64,000 nucleotides of DNA from Deltaproteobacteria bacterium. Its GTDB lineage: Bacteria > Desulfobacterota > DSM-4660 > Desulfatiglandales > Desulfatiglandaceae. The stretch spans positions 50,039 through 114,038 of the forward strand of contig JAOZOW010000002.1 of the NCBI GenBank assembly GCA_029933075.1. The letters are read 5' to 3'. Below, in pieces: positions 24,611-33,225 of the stretch. A model generated the notes under the pieces. That model saw only the letters and a program-made list of their open reading frames with translations, ran no database searches and had not been told where the DNA came from. Within the stretch, counting starts at the first letter, position 1. Every line of letters starts with the position of its first letter. The position numbers were made by a program, and so were the translations under genes.

Positions 24611-27600
24611 ATGAACAGACGACGCAGGGCCTATATCTTTGTTGCGATCCCCCTCTTTCTGCTTGTGCTCCTCACCTCGTACCTCGGTTACCTATACCAC
24701 AGTGTCACAAAAGACGCCGCAACCAGGATTCAGCGGGGGGCCATTGACCGTATTATAGCATCCGAAAGCCCTGTCTACTATGAGGACCGGATCACCCCCA
24801 TCGGTGTCTTTTTCGAAAAAACCCACCGTAAATACATACGGTATGAACAAATACCCAAGGTTTTCATCAAGGCCCTGGTGGCTGCGGAGGACCGGAATTT
24901 TTTCCGCCACAGGGGGTTTGATATAAAGGCCATTCTGAGGGCATTGATAGCCAATATAAAGGCCGGAAAGGTGGTCCAGGGCGGCAGTACGCTCACGCAG
25001 CAGACGGCCAAGAATATTTTCAGGCGCGAGAAGAGATCCTACAGGACCAAACTCAAGGAACTGATCCAGGCGATTCTTTTCGAAAGGAAGTATTCCAAGG
25101 AAGAGATACTCGAGATGTACGCCAACCAGTTCTTTGTAACCGGTTATGGTAAGGGCCTGGAGATAGCCTCCCGGTACTATTTCGGCAAGGAGGCTAAAGA
25201 TCTGGACCTGGTGGAGGCCGCGTTTATTGCCGGCTCTGTCAAAGGGCCTGTTCGCTACAATCCGTTTCTCAAGAAAACCGAGGCGGAAAAGCGGGAGGCC
25301 ATGCTCCTGGCCAAGCTCAGGAAGGACTATGTCCTTTCGAACATGCTCAAACTGAACTTTATTACGAAGGCTCAATACTTGGCGGCAAGGAAACGGCAGG
25401 TCCCCTTTAAAGAGGGGCGGATAACTTACCGGCTCAATGTGGTCCTGGATTATGTCCGCGAACAGCTCCAGTCAGAATACTTCAGCAGGATCCTTAGTGA
25501 TCAGGGGGTGGAAAACATCGCCACTTCAGGCATTTCCATCTATACCTCTGTCAACAAGGAGATCCAGGAAGCAGCCCTCAAGAGCCTCCGCACCCACCTG
25601 CCCTCCATGGATGTCCAGCTAAACGGGTACCGTATGGGGCAAAAAGGGGAACCTCATATCGATATGCTCCCCAGAGCTCCGAATCCGGGGGCGCCTGATA
25701 TGCCATTTCTCGCCGAAATAACCCAGATCAAAGCGGCACAAGGAGACAGCCACTTGGTGGTGTCTTGGGGTCGGGGGGGAGGCATTATCGACTGTGATGG
25801 GCTCAAACCCATGGCAGAGGCCTGGCTGAAATGGAAGCTGGGCAGGTGGGTAAAATTCAGCAAGAAACATCTGCCCTTGTTCCTCAAGTGTTTCAGGGTG
25901 GGAGATATGGTTCCAGTTCAGTTGATGAACCCCGGACACGGCGGGGAAAAGGGTAAGTTTACGCTTACCAGGATACCTGATCTCGAAGGCGGGATAGTCG
26001 TGTTCCACAAGGGCATGGTAAAGGCCATGGCAGGGGGTTTTTTCAACCGCTTCTTCAACCGGGCCGTGGACGCCAAGAGACAATTGGGCTCCATATTCAA
26101 ACCCATCCTTTATACCGCGGCCCTGCAGCTAAAATGGAACACGCTTGACCCCCTTTTGAACAGGAGGAACCTGTTTCGTTTTGAAAACACCTTCTATCTC
26201 CCCAGCCCTGACCACCCTCCCGCCAGCGAGAAGGTTTCAATGGCCTGGGCGGGCGTCAAGTCGGAAAACCTGGCCACCGTATGGTTGCTGTATCACCTGA
26301 CGGACAACCTCAACCTAAGCGAATTTCGGCGGGTTGCCGATATTGTGGGACTGGCCAGAAAGCGTGGAGAACCCTACCTCACATACAAGCAAAGGATCAG
26401 GGATCGATACGGCGTGGTGGTCAATCGGGAGGCCATGCTTGAAGCCGCGTTTGAAGAGGCAAAAAAAGAGATCGAGCCCGACCTCATATTCCAGGGCCGG
26501 GAGGAGATGCTGGAAGCACTCAGGCTCATGCGCTTTTCCTTGAAAAGCAGGGGAAGGTCCGATGTGGAAAAAGGGCTGTTAAGATACAGCTATCAGCGGC
26601 TCCGGCGATTGAGCCGCAATGAAAAAAGGCAGGCCCAGGCAATAAATCGTCTCTTAGAGCTCTACAAGGAACTGAAGGCGAACCGGACCGGGTACAGGCT
26701 CTCCGGGGCGCTCCTGAACTACTACCGGAGCGTGAAAAACCATGAAGAGCCCCAAATAGTCTATTCGGAAGACCCCGTTTCTGCCGGGATCGGCCCGCTG
26801 CTCCCCCTTTCGCCCGAATGGCTGCTTGAAAAAGGCGTAATGCTCGGTACCGGGAACGTGTGGATTGACGGCATCGTTACGGTGGATGTGCTCGATGGGA
26901 TCCAGGGGGCCCTTAAAAAGATATACAGGCAAATGCTGGCCCGGCGTCGGTACGATCCCGAAGTGCTTTACAGAATCAGGGATTTCAGGACCCTTGTGAA
27001 CCTCTCCTACGTGGTATATCTTTCCAGGCGGATAGGGATCAGCACGAAGCTTGATCCGGTCCTCTCCTTCCCATTGGGACCAAATGCCATCAGCATCCTG
27101 GAGGCCGCGCTTGCATATCAAACCATCCTGACGGGCCGGATATACCCGCTTTCACCGGAGGTCGAACTGACCCATGCCCCTATCATAACAAAGATCGTGG
27201 ACAGGGAGGGAGAGATCCTCTACAAGTATACCCCCAGGCCGAAAAAGGTCCTGTCGGACAGGGTTTCCCTGATGATTTCCGAAATCCTGAAGAAAGTCAT
27301 GGAAATGGGCACGGGCAAACGGGCCAGGGATGCGGTAAGGGTAAGCATCGGCGAGGGAGAAGAAAAAGCGGTGGTTTCCATTCCCACCTTTGGAAAGACC
27401 GGGACTGCCAACAGATTCACCAATTCAAGCTTTGTAGGCCTCATCCCGACCCCAAACACGGAGACAGGCCGCCTTGAGATCGGCACAGGTTACGTGATTG
27501 CCAGCTATGTGGGCTATGACGACAATCGGCCCATGAAAGGGCCCCATACGGTCATTTATGGAGCGTCCGGCGCCCTACCCCTCTGGATCGATACCGCAAA

Positions 27601-27865
27601 CGCCGCAGTAAATCGGGAGGCCTACAAGAAAAACTTGCAACTTGTGGACATAGCATTCAATAAGGATGATAATAGGTTCCCGATGGTTGCGAAAGAGATG
27701 GTGCCGGTGCAGATCTCCCCGGTTACGGGTCTTCCCGAAGGGGTACCGGGCCGTATGCCGGGGGGCCAAAAGGAACACCCCACCATAATTGCAGACGTAG
27801 AGATACGAGGTGACATGATCGAGCTTCGAAGGCATTTCGAGCCACTGGGAGATTCGGCTCCATGA
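24611..27865 (+). CDS. Large class A penicillin-binding protein (glycosyltransferase/transpeptidase)
   Basis: A 1084-residue bifunctional peptidoglycan synthase. One N-terminal membrane helix (IFVAIPLFLLVLLTSYLGYL) is followed by the GT51 domain: KALVAAEDRNFFRHRGF with the catalytic Glu, GGSTLTQQTAKN, ERKYSKEEILEMYANQ. The transpeptidase has the nucleophile motif SIFK in RQLGSIFKP (about residue 494), SEN (about 551) and KTGT (about 927). The spacing between the last two is about 376 residues, against about 124 in the PBP1A at 51214-53562. The extra 250 residues (about 565-800) are charged and helical. The ATG at 24611 (MNRRRRAY) is chosen over a frame opening inside the ATP-grasp gene. The stop overlaps the next ATG. 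The architecture is unusual and its partner is probably the downstream lipoprotein. Confidence 0.92.
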   Translation: MNRRRRAYIFVAIPLFLLVLLTSYLGYLYHSVTKDAATRIQRGAIDRIIASESPVYYEDRITPIGVFFEKTHRKYIRYEQIPKVFIKALVAAEDRNFFRHRGFDIKAILRALIANIKAGKVVQGGSTLTQQTAKNIFRREKRSYRTKLKELIQAILFERKYSKEEILEMYANQFFVTGYGKGLEIASRYYFGKEAKDLDLVEAAFIAGSVKGPVRYNPFLKKTEAEKREAMLLAKLRKDYVLSNMLKLNFITKAQYLAARKRQVPFKEGRITYRLNVVLDYVREQLQSEYFSRILSDQGVENIATSGISIYTSVNKEIQEAALKSLRTHLPSMDVQLNGYRMGQKGEPHIDMLPRAPNPGAPDMPFLAEITQIKAAQGDSHLVVSWGRGGGIIDCDGLKPMAEAWLKWKLGRWVKFSKKHLPLFLKCFRVGDMVPVQLMNPGHGGEKGKFTLTRIPDLEGGIVVFHKGMVKAMAGGFFNRFFNRAVDAKRQLGSIFKPILYTAALQLKWNTLDPLLNRRNLFRFENTFYLPSPDHPPASEKVSMAWAGVKSENLATVWLLYHLTDNLNLSEFRRVADIVGLARKRGEPYLTYKQRIRDRYGVVVNREAMLEAAFEEAKKEIEPDLIFQGREEMLEALRLMRFSLKSRGRSDVEKGLLRYSYQRLRRLSRNEKRQAQAINRLLELYKELKANRTGYRLSGALLNYYRSVKNHEEPQIVYSEDPVSAGIGPLLPLSPEWLLEKGVMLGTGNVWIDGIVTVDVLDGIQGALKKIYRQMLARRRYDPEVLYRIRDFRTLVNLSYVVYLSRRIGISTKLDPVLSFPLGPNAISILEAALAYQTILTGRIYPLSPEVELTHAPIITKIVDREGEILYKYTPRPKKVLSDRVSLMISEILKKVMEMGTGKRARDAVRVSIGEGEEKAVVSIPTFGKTGTANRFTNSSFVGLIPTPNTETGRLEIGTGYVIASYVGYDDNRPMKGPHTVIYGASGALPLWIDTANAAVNREAYKKNLQLVDIAFNKDDNRFPMVAKEMVPVQISPVTGLPEGVPGRMPGGQKEHPTIIADVEIRGDMIELRRHFEPLGDSAP

Positions 27866-29241
27866 ACATGAAGAAGGCAGTAGTATTGTTGTTAACCAGC
27901 TTGCTTCTTGTGGCGGCCCAGGCATGCAGTACCTATGTGGCCAGAACAGAGCCGGTATCCCCTCCACCATCCCGGATGGCCCCGAAGCCCTGTCCGCCCC
28001 TTGAACTCATAGATGCGAGGATATTGTTTCTGGAAGAGGCCCTGAGGGGGCAAAGGCTTTCGGGCAAAGACAGGGAGATGGCCCTCAATCTCCTTGATGC
28101 CTACCGAACCCTCAGGCGAGCCTGCTCTCCTGGGGCCACTGAGGGGGACCGCCAGGTGTCGCTTCATGCCCTGTTCCAGGTTCTCGTGCTCCTGGATGAA
28201 GAGTATTTCAAGAGGATCCGCTCGGGCATGGAGGGACATGCCCTTTCCGTGCGGCTTTTTCAGGAAAAGAGCAATGAAATCTTAGAGGATTACATCGCAG
28301 GAGATTACAAGGAGGTGATCCGTCACGGTACCGAATTGAAAAAGAGCTTCGGTCCGGAGGCCTTGGCCCGCGAGGTCGGCCTGGTATTTGCCCTTTCCCT
28401 TGCCAGAGAGGGCAAGCTGAAAGAGGCCCTGGAGATGGGAGAACGAATCGCGCGGGATATGGATTCTGAACCGGATCTGTTGTATCTGAAGGCCAAGATC
28501 GTGGAGTGGCAATTAGCCCTCGATCAAAGGGAAAAGGCCGTTTACCAATATGAAAAGCTGACCGATGATCTGGATGAAAGAGAGGGTCTGGCCCGCCAAC
28601 TTCAGGAAAAGATCAGGGCCAGGGGAAAACCCGATATTGTTGTGGAAGATATCGACAGTGAAAGCCCAAGATATACCTCCATACAAGCACTCCTTGAAGA
28701 AGTCGACACTCTGGTTAAGAGAAAAGCGTTCGGGAAGGCCAAGCTCCTGCTCGTGCGACATCGCACGGTGCTAAAGAAACCCCATGAAAGAGAGGTGATC
28801 GACCGGACCCTGAAAGAGGTGGATCTGGCGCAGGAGCAGTATGAAAGGGAAAAACTTTCGGTGGATTCCGGTGGCGGTAGTGTGAGGCTGAGTTCGGTGA
28901 GGGAATTGATCGACCAGGAGAAATACGAAGAGGCCATACACGAGCTGGAAACGCTTGAGCGATCAGGCCTTAGGAGCTCCGCGGAAGAGAACCTCAAAAA
29001 AGAGGCCATAGAAAAATTCATCAACTCCGAGAGAAACCGTGCGGCCAAGCTGTTTCTTGCCGCCCAGAGGACACAGGACCCCGCTCAAAAGAAAAAATAT
29101 CTCCTTTCATCGCGGAACATACTTAAATCAATAGTTGATAAATATCCATTATCTCCTTTAATTGACAGGATAAATTCACATATAAACCAGATAGACAAAG
29201 CCCTTGGGCGTATGGGGGAAACCCCCGGCGTTTCACCTTGA
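27862..29241 (+). CDS. Predicted outer-membrane or periplasmic lipoprotein with helical repeats
   Basis: A 459-residue protein with a lipoprotein signal: KKAVVLLLTSLLLVAAQAC, where the Cys at residue 22 follows AQA. The mature part begins with a Pro-rich linker and then consists of amphipathic helices with TPR/SEL-like spacing (GDYKEVIRHGTELKKSFG, EGKLKEALEMGERIA, EKYEEAIHELETLERSG). No enzymatic motif. It overlaps the stop of the large PBP gene by four bases (ATGA), which suggests that it is a partner or activator of that synthase in the periplasm, by analogy with LpoA/LpoB. That analogy is positional; there is no sequence match to LpoA that I can see. The last 30 codons are locally AT-rich. 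Confidence 0.8.
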   Translation: MNMKKAVVLLLTSLLLVAAQACSTYVARTEPVSPPPSRMAPKPCPPLELIDARILFLEEALRGQRLSGKDREMALNLLDAYRTLRRACSPGATEGDRQVSLHALFQVLVLLDEEYFKRIRSGMEGHALSVRLFQEKSNEILEDYIAGDYKEVIRHGTELKKSFGPEALAREVGLVFALSLAREGKLKEALEMGERIARDMDSEPDLLYLKAKIVEWQLALDQREKAVYQYEKLTDDLDEREGLARQLQEKIRARGKPDIVVEDIDSESPRYTSIQALLEEVDTLVKRKAFGKAKLLLVRHRTVLKKPHEREVIDRTLKEVDLAQEQYEREKLSVDSGGGSVRLSSVRELIDQEKYEEAIHELETLERSGLRSSAEENLKKEAIEKFINSERNRAAKLFLAAQRTQDPAQKKKYLLSSRNILKSIVDKYPLSPLIDRINSHINQIDKALGRMGETPGVSP

Positions 29242-29339
29242 GGGAACGTCTCAAAAGCGGCCGATAAAAGGCATATTTTTCCGCACCGAAATATCCAGAT
29301 GAGGGTAAGCGGGAGTAAGGAAGGTTGGAAGGGGGAGTC

Positions 29340-30284
29340 GTGAAGCCCAGTACGGACAGGACGACCTCTGCTGTTATCCATGCCGAGGTTGTCGGGCTGG
29401 GGCAGGCATGCGTGGATTATTTGGGTACCCTCCCTTCATTCCCCAAAGAGGACGGCAAGGTGGAATTAAAAGATCTCCAGATGTTGTGCGGAGGACCTGC
29501 TTCCACGGCCCTTGTCACTCTGTCCAGGCTGGGTATCCGTACCTCTTTTCTGGGCTCTATCTCAGACGATCCTGCGGGGCAAAAAATTCTCGCAAACCTC
29601 AAGGAAGAGGCCGTGGATACCTCGCTGCTGAAGATCACTCCCGGCTACACATCACAATTCGCCTTTATCGCCATCACTGAAGGTACCGGCAGGAGAACCA
29701 TCTTCTGGCACCGCGGGAGCGTACCATGCCTGTCAAAAGAGGACGTGGACCTCGTCAGCTTCCGGAGGGCCTCCATCCTCCATGTGGACGGGTTGATGAT
29801 TGAGGCGGCCGTTGAAGCGGCCATCCAGGCGCGGGAACTGGGTATGACCGTGGTGATGGACGCAGGGACTATGAGAGAGGGGAGCAAAGATCTTGTTTCC
29901 CTGGTGGATGTGCTTATCGCGTCAGAGACATTTGCTTCTCCCTTATTAGGCCCTGATGAGACGGCTGAAAAGGCGCTCCCTGCCCTCCGGGAACTGGGAC
30001 CCCGGGATGTAGTTATCACCCTGGGTGGCAAGGGGAGCGTCGGAATCAATGATCAGGGGTTTTTCAGACAGCGGGCCTTCCCGGTCCGTGCCGTAGATAC
30101 TACCGGTGCAGGGGATGTATACCATGGGGGTTATATCTACGGGCTGCTTCAGGGCTGGGACATGCCAAGATGTATGGCATTCGCCTCTGCAGTTGCAGCG
30201 CTTAAGTGCCGGAGGATCGGAGCACAGGCCGGGATCCCGGATCTCCATACCGTTAGGGAATTCCTGGCGATAAACCGGGTATGA
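29340..30284 (+). CDS. PfkB-family carbohydrate kinase
   Basis: A 314-residue ribokinase-like sugar kinase. It shows VVGLGQACVDYLG at the N-terminus, the substrate-binding CGGPASTALVTLSRLG, ILHVDG, and the C-terminal signature VDTTGAGDVYHGGYIYGLL in which the Asp is the catalytic base and GAGD the anion hole. It phosphorylates a sugar or nucleoside using ATP. The GTG at 29340 has GGAAGG about seven bases ahead and is preferred to a TTG at 29325. The next gene, 63 bases on, is a sodium:solute symporter, so uptake followed by phosphorylation of the same sugar or nucleoside is plausible. The substrate cannot be told. Confidence 0.9.
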   Translation: MKPSTDRTTSAVIHAEVVGLGQACVDYLGTLPSFPKEDGKVELKDLQMLCGGPASTALVTLSRLGIRTSFLGSISDDPAGQKILANLKEEAVDTSLLKITPGYTSQFAFIAITEGTGRRTIFWHRGSVPCLSKEDVDLVSFRRASILHVDGLMIEAAVEAAIQARELGMTVVMDAGTMREGSKDLVSLVDVLIASETFASPLLGPDETAEKALPALRELGPRDVVITLGGKGSVGINDQGFFRQRAFPVRAVDTTGAGDVYHGGYIYGLLQGWDMPRCMAFASAVAALKCRRIGAQAGIPDLHTVREFLAINRV

Positions 30285-30347
30285 GCGCACTAACTCCCCT
30301 TTCAGTCACACGCTCTCACCCGCAAGACAAAAGGCTGAGATCACACC

Positions 30348-31952
30348 ATGAACCTCCTTGACTGGCTGATCCTGGGCGTTTATGTCCTCACCATCATCTA
30401 TATGGGCTTTTTTGTGGGGCGGTCCCAGCGCTCCCAAGAGGACTACTACCTCGCAGGCCGCGGAATGCCTTCCTGGCAAGTGGCACTGTCCGTAGTGGCC
30501 ACGCAGGTGAGCGCCATAAGCCTGATCGGGGCCCCGGCGTTTATCGCCCTGAAACCGGGGGGTGGCCTGATCTGGCTCCAATATGAATTCGCCATCCCCC
30601 TTGCCATGATGCTGATTATGCTAATTGTGGTGCCCGTCTACCACAGGACCGGTGTGATCAGCATATATGAATACCTGGAAAGGAGATTCGGTCCGGCTAC
30701 CCGCACCATCCTGAGCCTGGTCTTTATGGCCAGCCGGGGCCTGGCGGCCGGCGTCGCCCTGTTGGCCACATCCATTGTGACCAGCGTTTGCCTTGATCTC
30801 CCTCTTTTCCCTACGGTCCTGCTGATCGGTATTGTTTCTATCGTTTACACCACCCTTGGGGGGATACGAGCGGACATATATTCCGACATCCTCCAGCTGG
30901 TAATCCTCTGGTCAGGTGCGCTGATCTGTCTCTCGGTGCTGGTCAACCTTGTGGGCGATGTCTCCCCGGCAGGAGGCACCCCTCTCCCAACAGAGCGCTA
31001 TGAGGTGTTCAGGATGCAGGGATCGGGCCTGGGCGATGGTGAGACTTTTGGATTCTGGCCCATGCTGGTGGGCGGCTTCTTTCTATATCTTTCTTATTAC
31101 GGCTGTGATCAGAGTGAGACCCAGAGACTTCTGACGGCAAAGGGCACAAAGGAGGCGCAAAAAGCCCTTTTTTACAATGGCCTGCTGCGGTTCCCTTTGG
31201 TGATTACTTACTGCAGTCTCGGGATCTTTCTGATTCCTTTCCTACAGGCCCATCCCTCTTTTCTGGACAGGCTGGAAGGGCGGTCTCCAGACTTCCTCCT
31301 TCCCCACTTCCTGCTCGAATACATGCCTCACGGACTCCTGGGATTGCTGATCGCAGGGATATTTGCAGCCTCCATGTCCAGCCTGGACAGCACCCTGAAC
31401 TCGTTGAGTGCGGTAACCTGGCGGGACTTTATTCAAAAATACTCAAAGCGCTTCAGGGAAATCCCCCGGGGTAAAGAGGTGTGGATTTCCAAACTCCTCA
31501 CCGTGCTGTGGGGAGTGCTCTGCACCGCTTTCGCCCTCGGAATGATAGGAGGCCCTGAGACCGTATTGGTCCTGGTCAATAAAATCGGCTCGGCCTTTTA
31601 CGGGCCGATACTGGCTACATTTTGGCTGGGCATACTCACGAGGAGGGTAACTCAGGGTGGCGCCATCACGGGGCTGGCCTGCGGCGTGGGGACCAATATC
31701 GTTATCTGGCAGGTTTTTGGCAGCGCGGTTTCCTGGCTATGGTGGAACCCCATCGGGTTTCTTGTTTCCTTCTCGGTAGCATACGCTACCAGCTTTCTGC
31801 TGAAGAGCAAAAGGCCGGCCCCTCCCGGGCAGATTCTGCGGGAAACCGGGAGGGCCGGCCTTTCTCATGTCTATTACTTGGGTCTGATCGGAGTGTTTGG
31901 TAGTATCCTCCTTGTCTGCTGGCTCATCGAGCGTTCCCTTCTCACCCCTTGA
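30348..31952 (+). CDS. Sodium:solute symporter (SSS family)
   Basis: A 534-residue inner-membrane transporter with about 13-14 hydrophobic helices. Family marks: the first helix LLDWLILGVYVLTIIYMGFFVGR then SQEDYYLAGRGMPSW, SVVATQVSAISLIGAPA (sodium-site helix), RRFGPATRTILSLVF, and GLLIAGIFAASMSSLDSTLNSLSAV (the second sodium-site helix). Such carriers import sugars, vitamins, nucleobases or organic acids with sodium. A hairpin resembling a terminator lies within codons about 488-505, in the cytoplasmic loop before the last helix. The preceding PfkB kinase gene suggests a phosphorylatable cargo. Confidence 0.92.
   Translation: MNLLDWLILGVYVLTIIYMGFFVGRSQRSQEDYYLAGRGMPSWQVALSVVATQVSAISLIGAPAFIALKPGGGLIWLQYEFAIPLAMMLIMLIVVPVYHRTGVISIYEYLERRFGPATRTILSLVFMASRGLAAGVALLATSIVTSVCLDLPLFPTVLLIGIVSIVYTTLGGIRADIYSDILQLVILWSGALICLSVLVNLVGDVSPAGGTPLPTERYEVFRMQGSGLGDGETFGFWPMLVGGFFLYLSYYGCDQSETQRLLTAKGTKEAQKALFYNGLLRFPLVITYCSLGIFLIPFLQAHPSFLDRLEGRSPDFLLPHFLLEYMPHGLLGLLIAGIFAASMSSLDSTLNSLSAVTWRDFIQKYSKRFREIPRGKEVWISKLLTVLWGVLCTAFALGMIGGPETVLVLVNKIGSAFYGPILATFWLGILTRRVTQGGAITGLACGVGTNIVIWQVFGSAVSWLWWNPIGFLVSFSVAYATSFLLKSKRPAPPGQILRETGRAGLSHVYYLGLIGVFGSILLVCWLIERSLLTP
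31810..31863 (+). repeat. GC-rich inverted repeat inside the symporter coding region
   Basis: The left arm AAAGGCCGGCCCCTCCCGG (31810-31828) and the right arm CCGGGAGGGCCGGCCTTT (31846-31863) are complementary except for one bulged base, with a 17-base loop. The right arm ends in TTT followed by C, so the structure resembles a weak intrinsic terminator, yet the reading frame runs through it for 30 more codons including a membrane helix. Confidence 0.75.
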
Positions 31953-31963
31953 TTACGGATTGA

Positions 31964-32455
31964 TCAATATGCCTCTTCATAACCGAGGTCTTCCTCGGTC
32001 ACCTTGCCCTTAAACAAGTCATACGTCCAGATCTGATAGGCCAACACTATCGGCACAAAAATGAGTGCAACAACGAGCATTATTTTCAAGGTCAGGGGGC
32101 TGGAAAAGGCGTTGTGGGCTGTGAGGCTGTACTTGGGAAAGCACTCCTCCCGGCAATCCGTAAGGATTCAAAAGCGTGAAAAACGTGCCCTGGAAAACAC
32201 CTGCTTGGTCTATAGGGATGCCCCTGAAGATATTGGCAAATGCGGCACCCAGGAGGATCGCAGGGAGCACGCTTCCCACAAACATGCAGGAATCCCAGAG
32301 TCTCCGCCATCGAGGGTCGTCCGCCTTGCTCCGGAACTCAAAAGACACGCCCCTGATAATCAGGCCGAAGAGTATAAGCATCAGGGCCGAATAAAACTTT
32401 TGTGTCAAGTATTTTTTCAGGCCTGTGGAGCAGCGCGGCCATGCCACGGAAGGTT
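31964..32455 (-). pseudogene. cydB: cydB remnant (cytochrome bd oxidase subunit II)
   Basis: Two blocks of CydB survive on the minus strand. Block one (about 32410 down to 32155) encodes FYSALMLILFGLIIRGVSFEF, RSKADDPRWRRLWD, LLGAAFANIFRGIPID and GTFFTLLNPYGL, corresponding to roughly residues 75-165 of a normal subunit. Block two (about 32145 down to 31964), in a different frame, encodes the true C-terminus: SPLTLKIMLVVALIFVPIVL, AYQIWTYDLFKGKV, and a TGA at 31964-31966. Between them about 180 residues are missing and the frame changes. The N-terminal 70 residues are also gone, and no cydA lies upstream, where a DksA-like gene starts instead. A non-functional relic of a bd oxidase operon. 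Confidence 0.88.
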
Positions 32456-32458
32456 CCG

Positions 32459-33046
32459 CTACTGCTTGCCCCGGTGCTCCTCTAACTCTGATTCATCCAC
32501 ATCCAAAAAGAGATCCTGCCCCCCGTCTCCGTTCAGCACAAGTTGTCCGTGATCGATCGTCTCCTCCTCACCCACCCAGCTCATTTCCTCTTTTACCGCC
32601 TGATTGGGATAGGGGCTTTCGTCAAGTGGCCTGCCAGATCGCAGTTTTTCCATCTCCCTCTGGCAGGAGACGCACAGGGTTGCATCGGGCATAACCATGA
32701 GTCGCTGCTCGGGGATGCTTTCCCCGCACTCTTCGCACCTCCCGAAATCGTCACTCTCCATGACCCGGCGGATGAGAAGGTCAATTTTTTTGAGTTCCTC
32801 GCTTTTCCTCTCCAGGAGGCTGTAATGAGTCTGGGCGGATATCTCCCTCTCAGCATGATTGAATTCATCCGCGACATCTTCCTGTGAAATCAGGCGACCC
32901 TCTCCCTTCTGCCTCTCTACAAGGCGCATGACCGCCCTTTCCACCTCTTCTTTTCTCGCCATCAGATTTTTGAGCAGCCTGGAGCGGGAAACCGAACGGC
33001 TGCTTCGCTTGCGGGAGCCTGTTCCTTTTTTCATCTTCTTCATCAT
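32459..33046 (-). CDS. TraR/DksA-family C4 zinc-finger protein
   Basis: A 195-residue protein. A basic N-terminus (KKMKKGTGSRKRSSRS) leads into a long coiled-coil region, then the DksA-type zinc finger CEECGESIPEQRL...CVSC (C-x2-C, about 17 residues, C-x2-C), then a 55-residue acidic tail ending ESELEEHRGKQ. DksA-type proteins bind the RNA polymerase secondary channel and modulate initiation with ppGpp; the acidic tail and basic head are not in canonical DksA, so this paralogue may differ in role. Start is uncertain: ATG at 33046, or a TTG at 33076. A second, compact DksA lies at 56822-57187. Its stop is 4 bases before the cydB relic. Confidence 0.85.
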   Translation of the reverse strand: MMKKMKKGTGSRKRSSRSVSRSRLLKNLMARKEEVERAVMRLVERQKGEGRLISQEDVADEFNHAEREISAQTHYSLLERKSEELKKIDLLIRRVMESDDFGRCEECGESIPEQRLMVMPDATLCVSCQREMEKLRSGRPLDESPYPNQAVKEEMSWVGEEETIDHGQLVLNGDGGQDLFLDVDESELEEHRGKQ

Positions 33047-33153
33047 TCGTACAATTCTGGCATAACTACCATTCAAAAAAGGTATTCTCAGTGATCCACC
33101 TCAGCCGTGTTTGCTCCGGGAACTTCCTGCCTCACACGCCCCGAAGCGGATGA

Positions 33154-33181
33154 ATGTTAATCAATTTTTTTCCTATGTCAA
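33154..33181 (-). promoter_or_regulatory. Candidate promoter for the DksA/TraR-like gene
   Basis: Minus strand: TTGACA (33176-33181), a 16-base A/T-rich spacer, TAACAT (33154-33159). The -35 box is perfect and the -10 box matches four of six. It lies about 110 bases before the ATG at 33046. Confidence 0.4.
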
Positions 33182-33225
33182 TAGCAAGGAGGGTAAAATT
33201 TGATATCTACCGAATCATTATCGTC

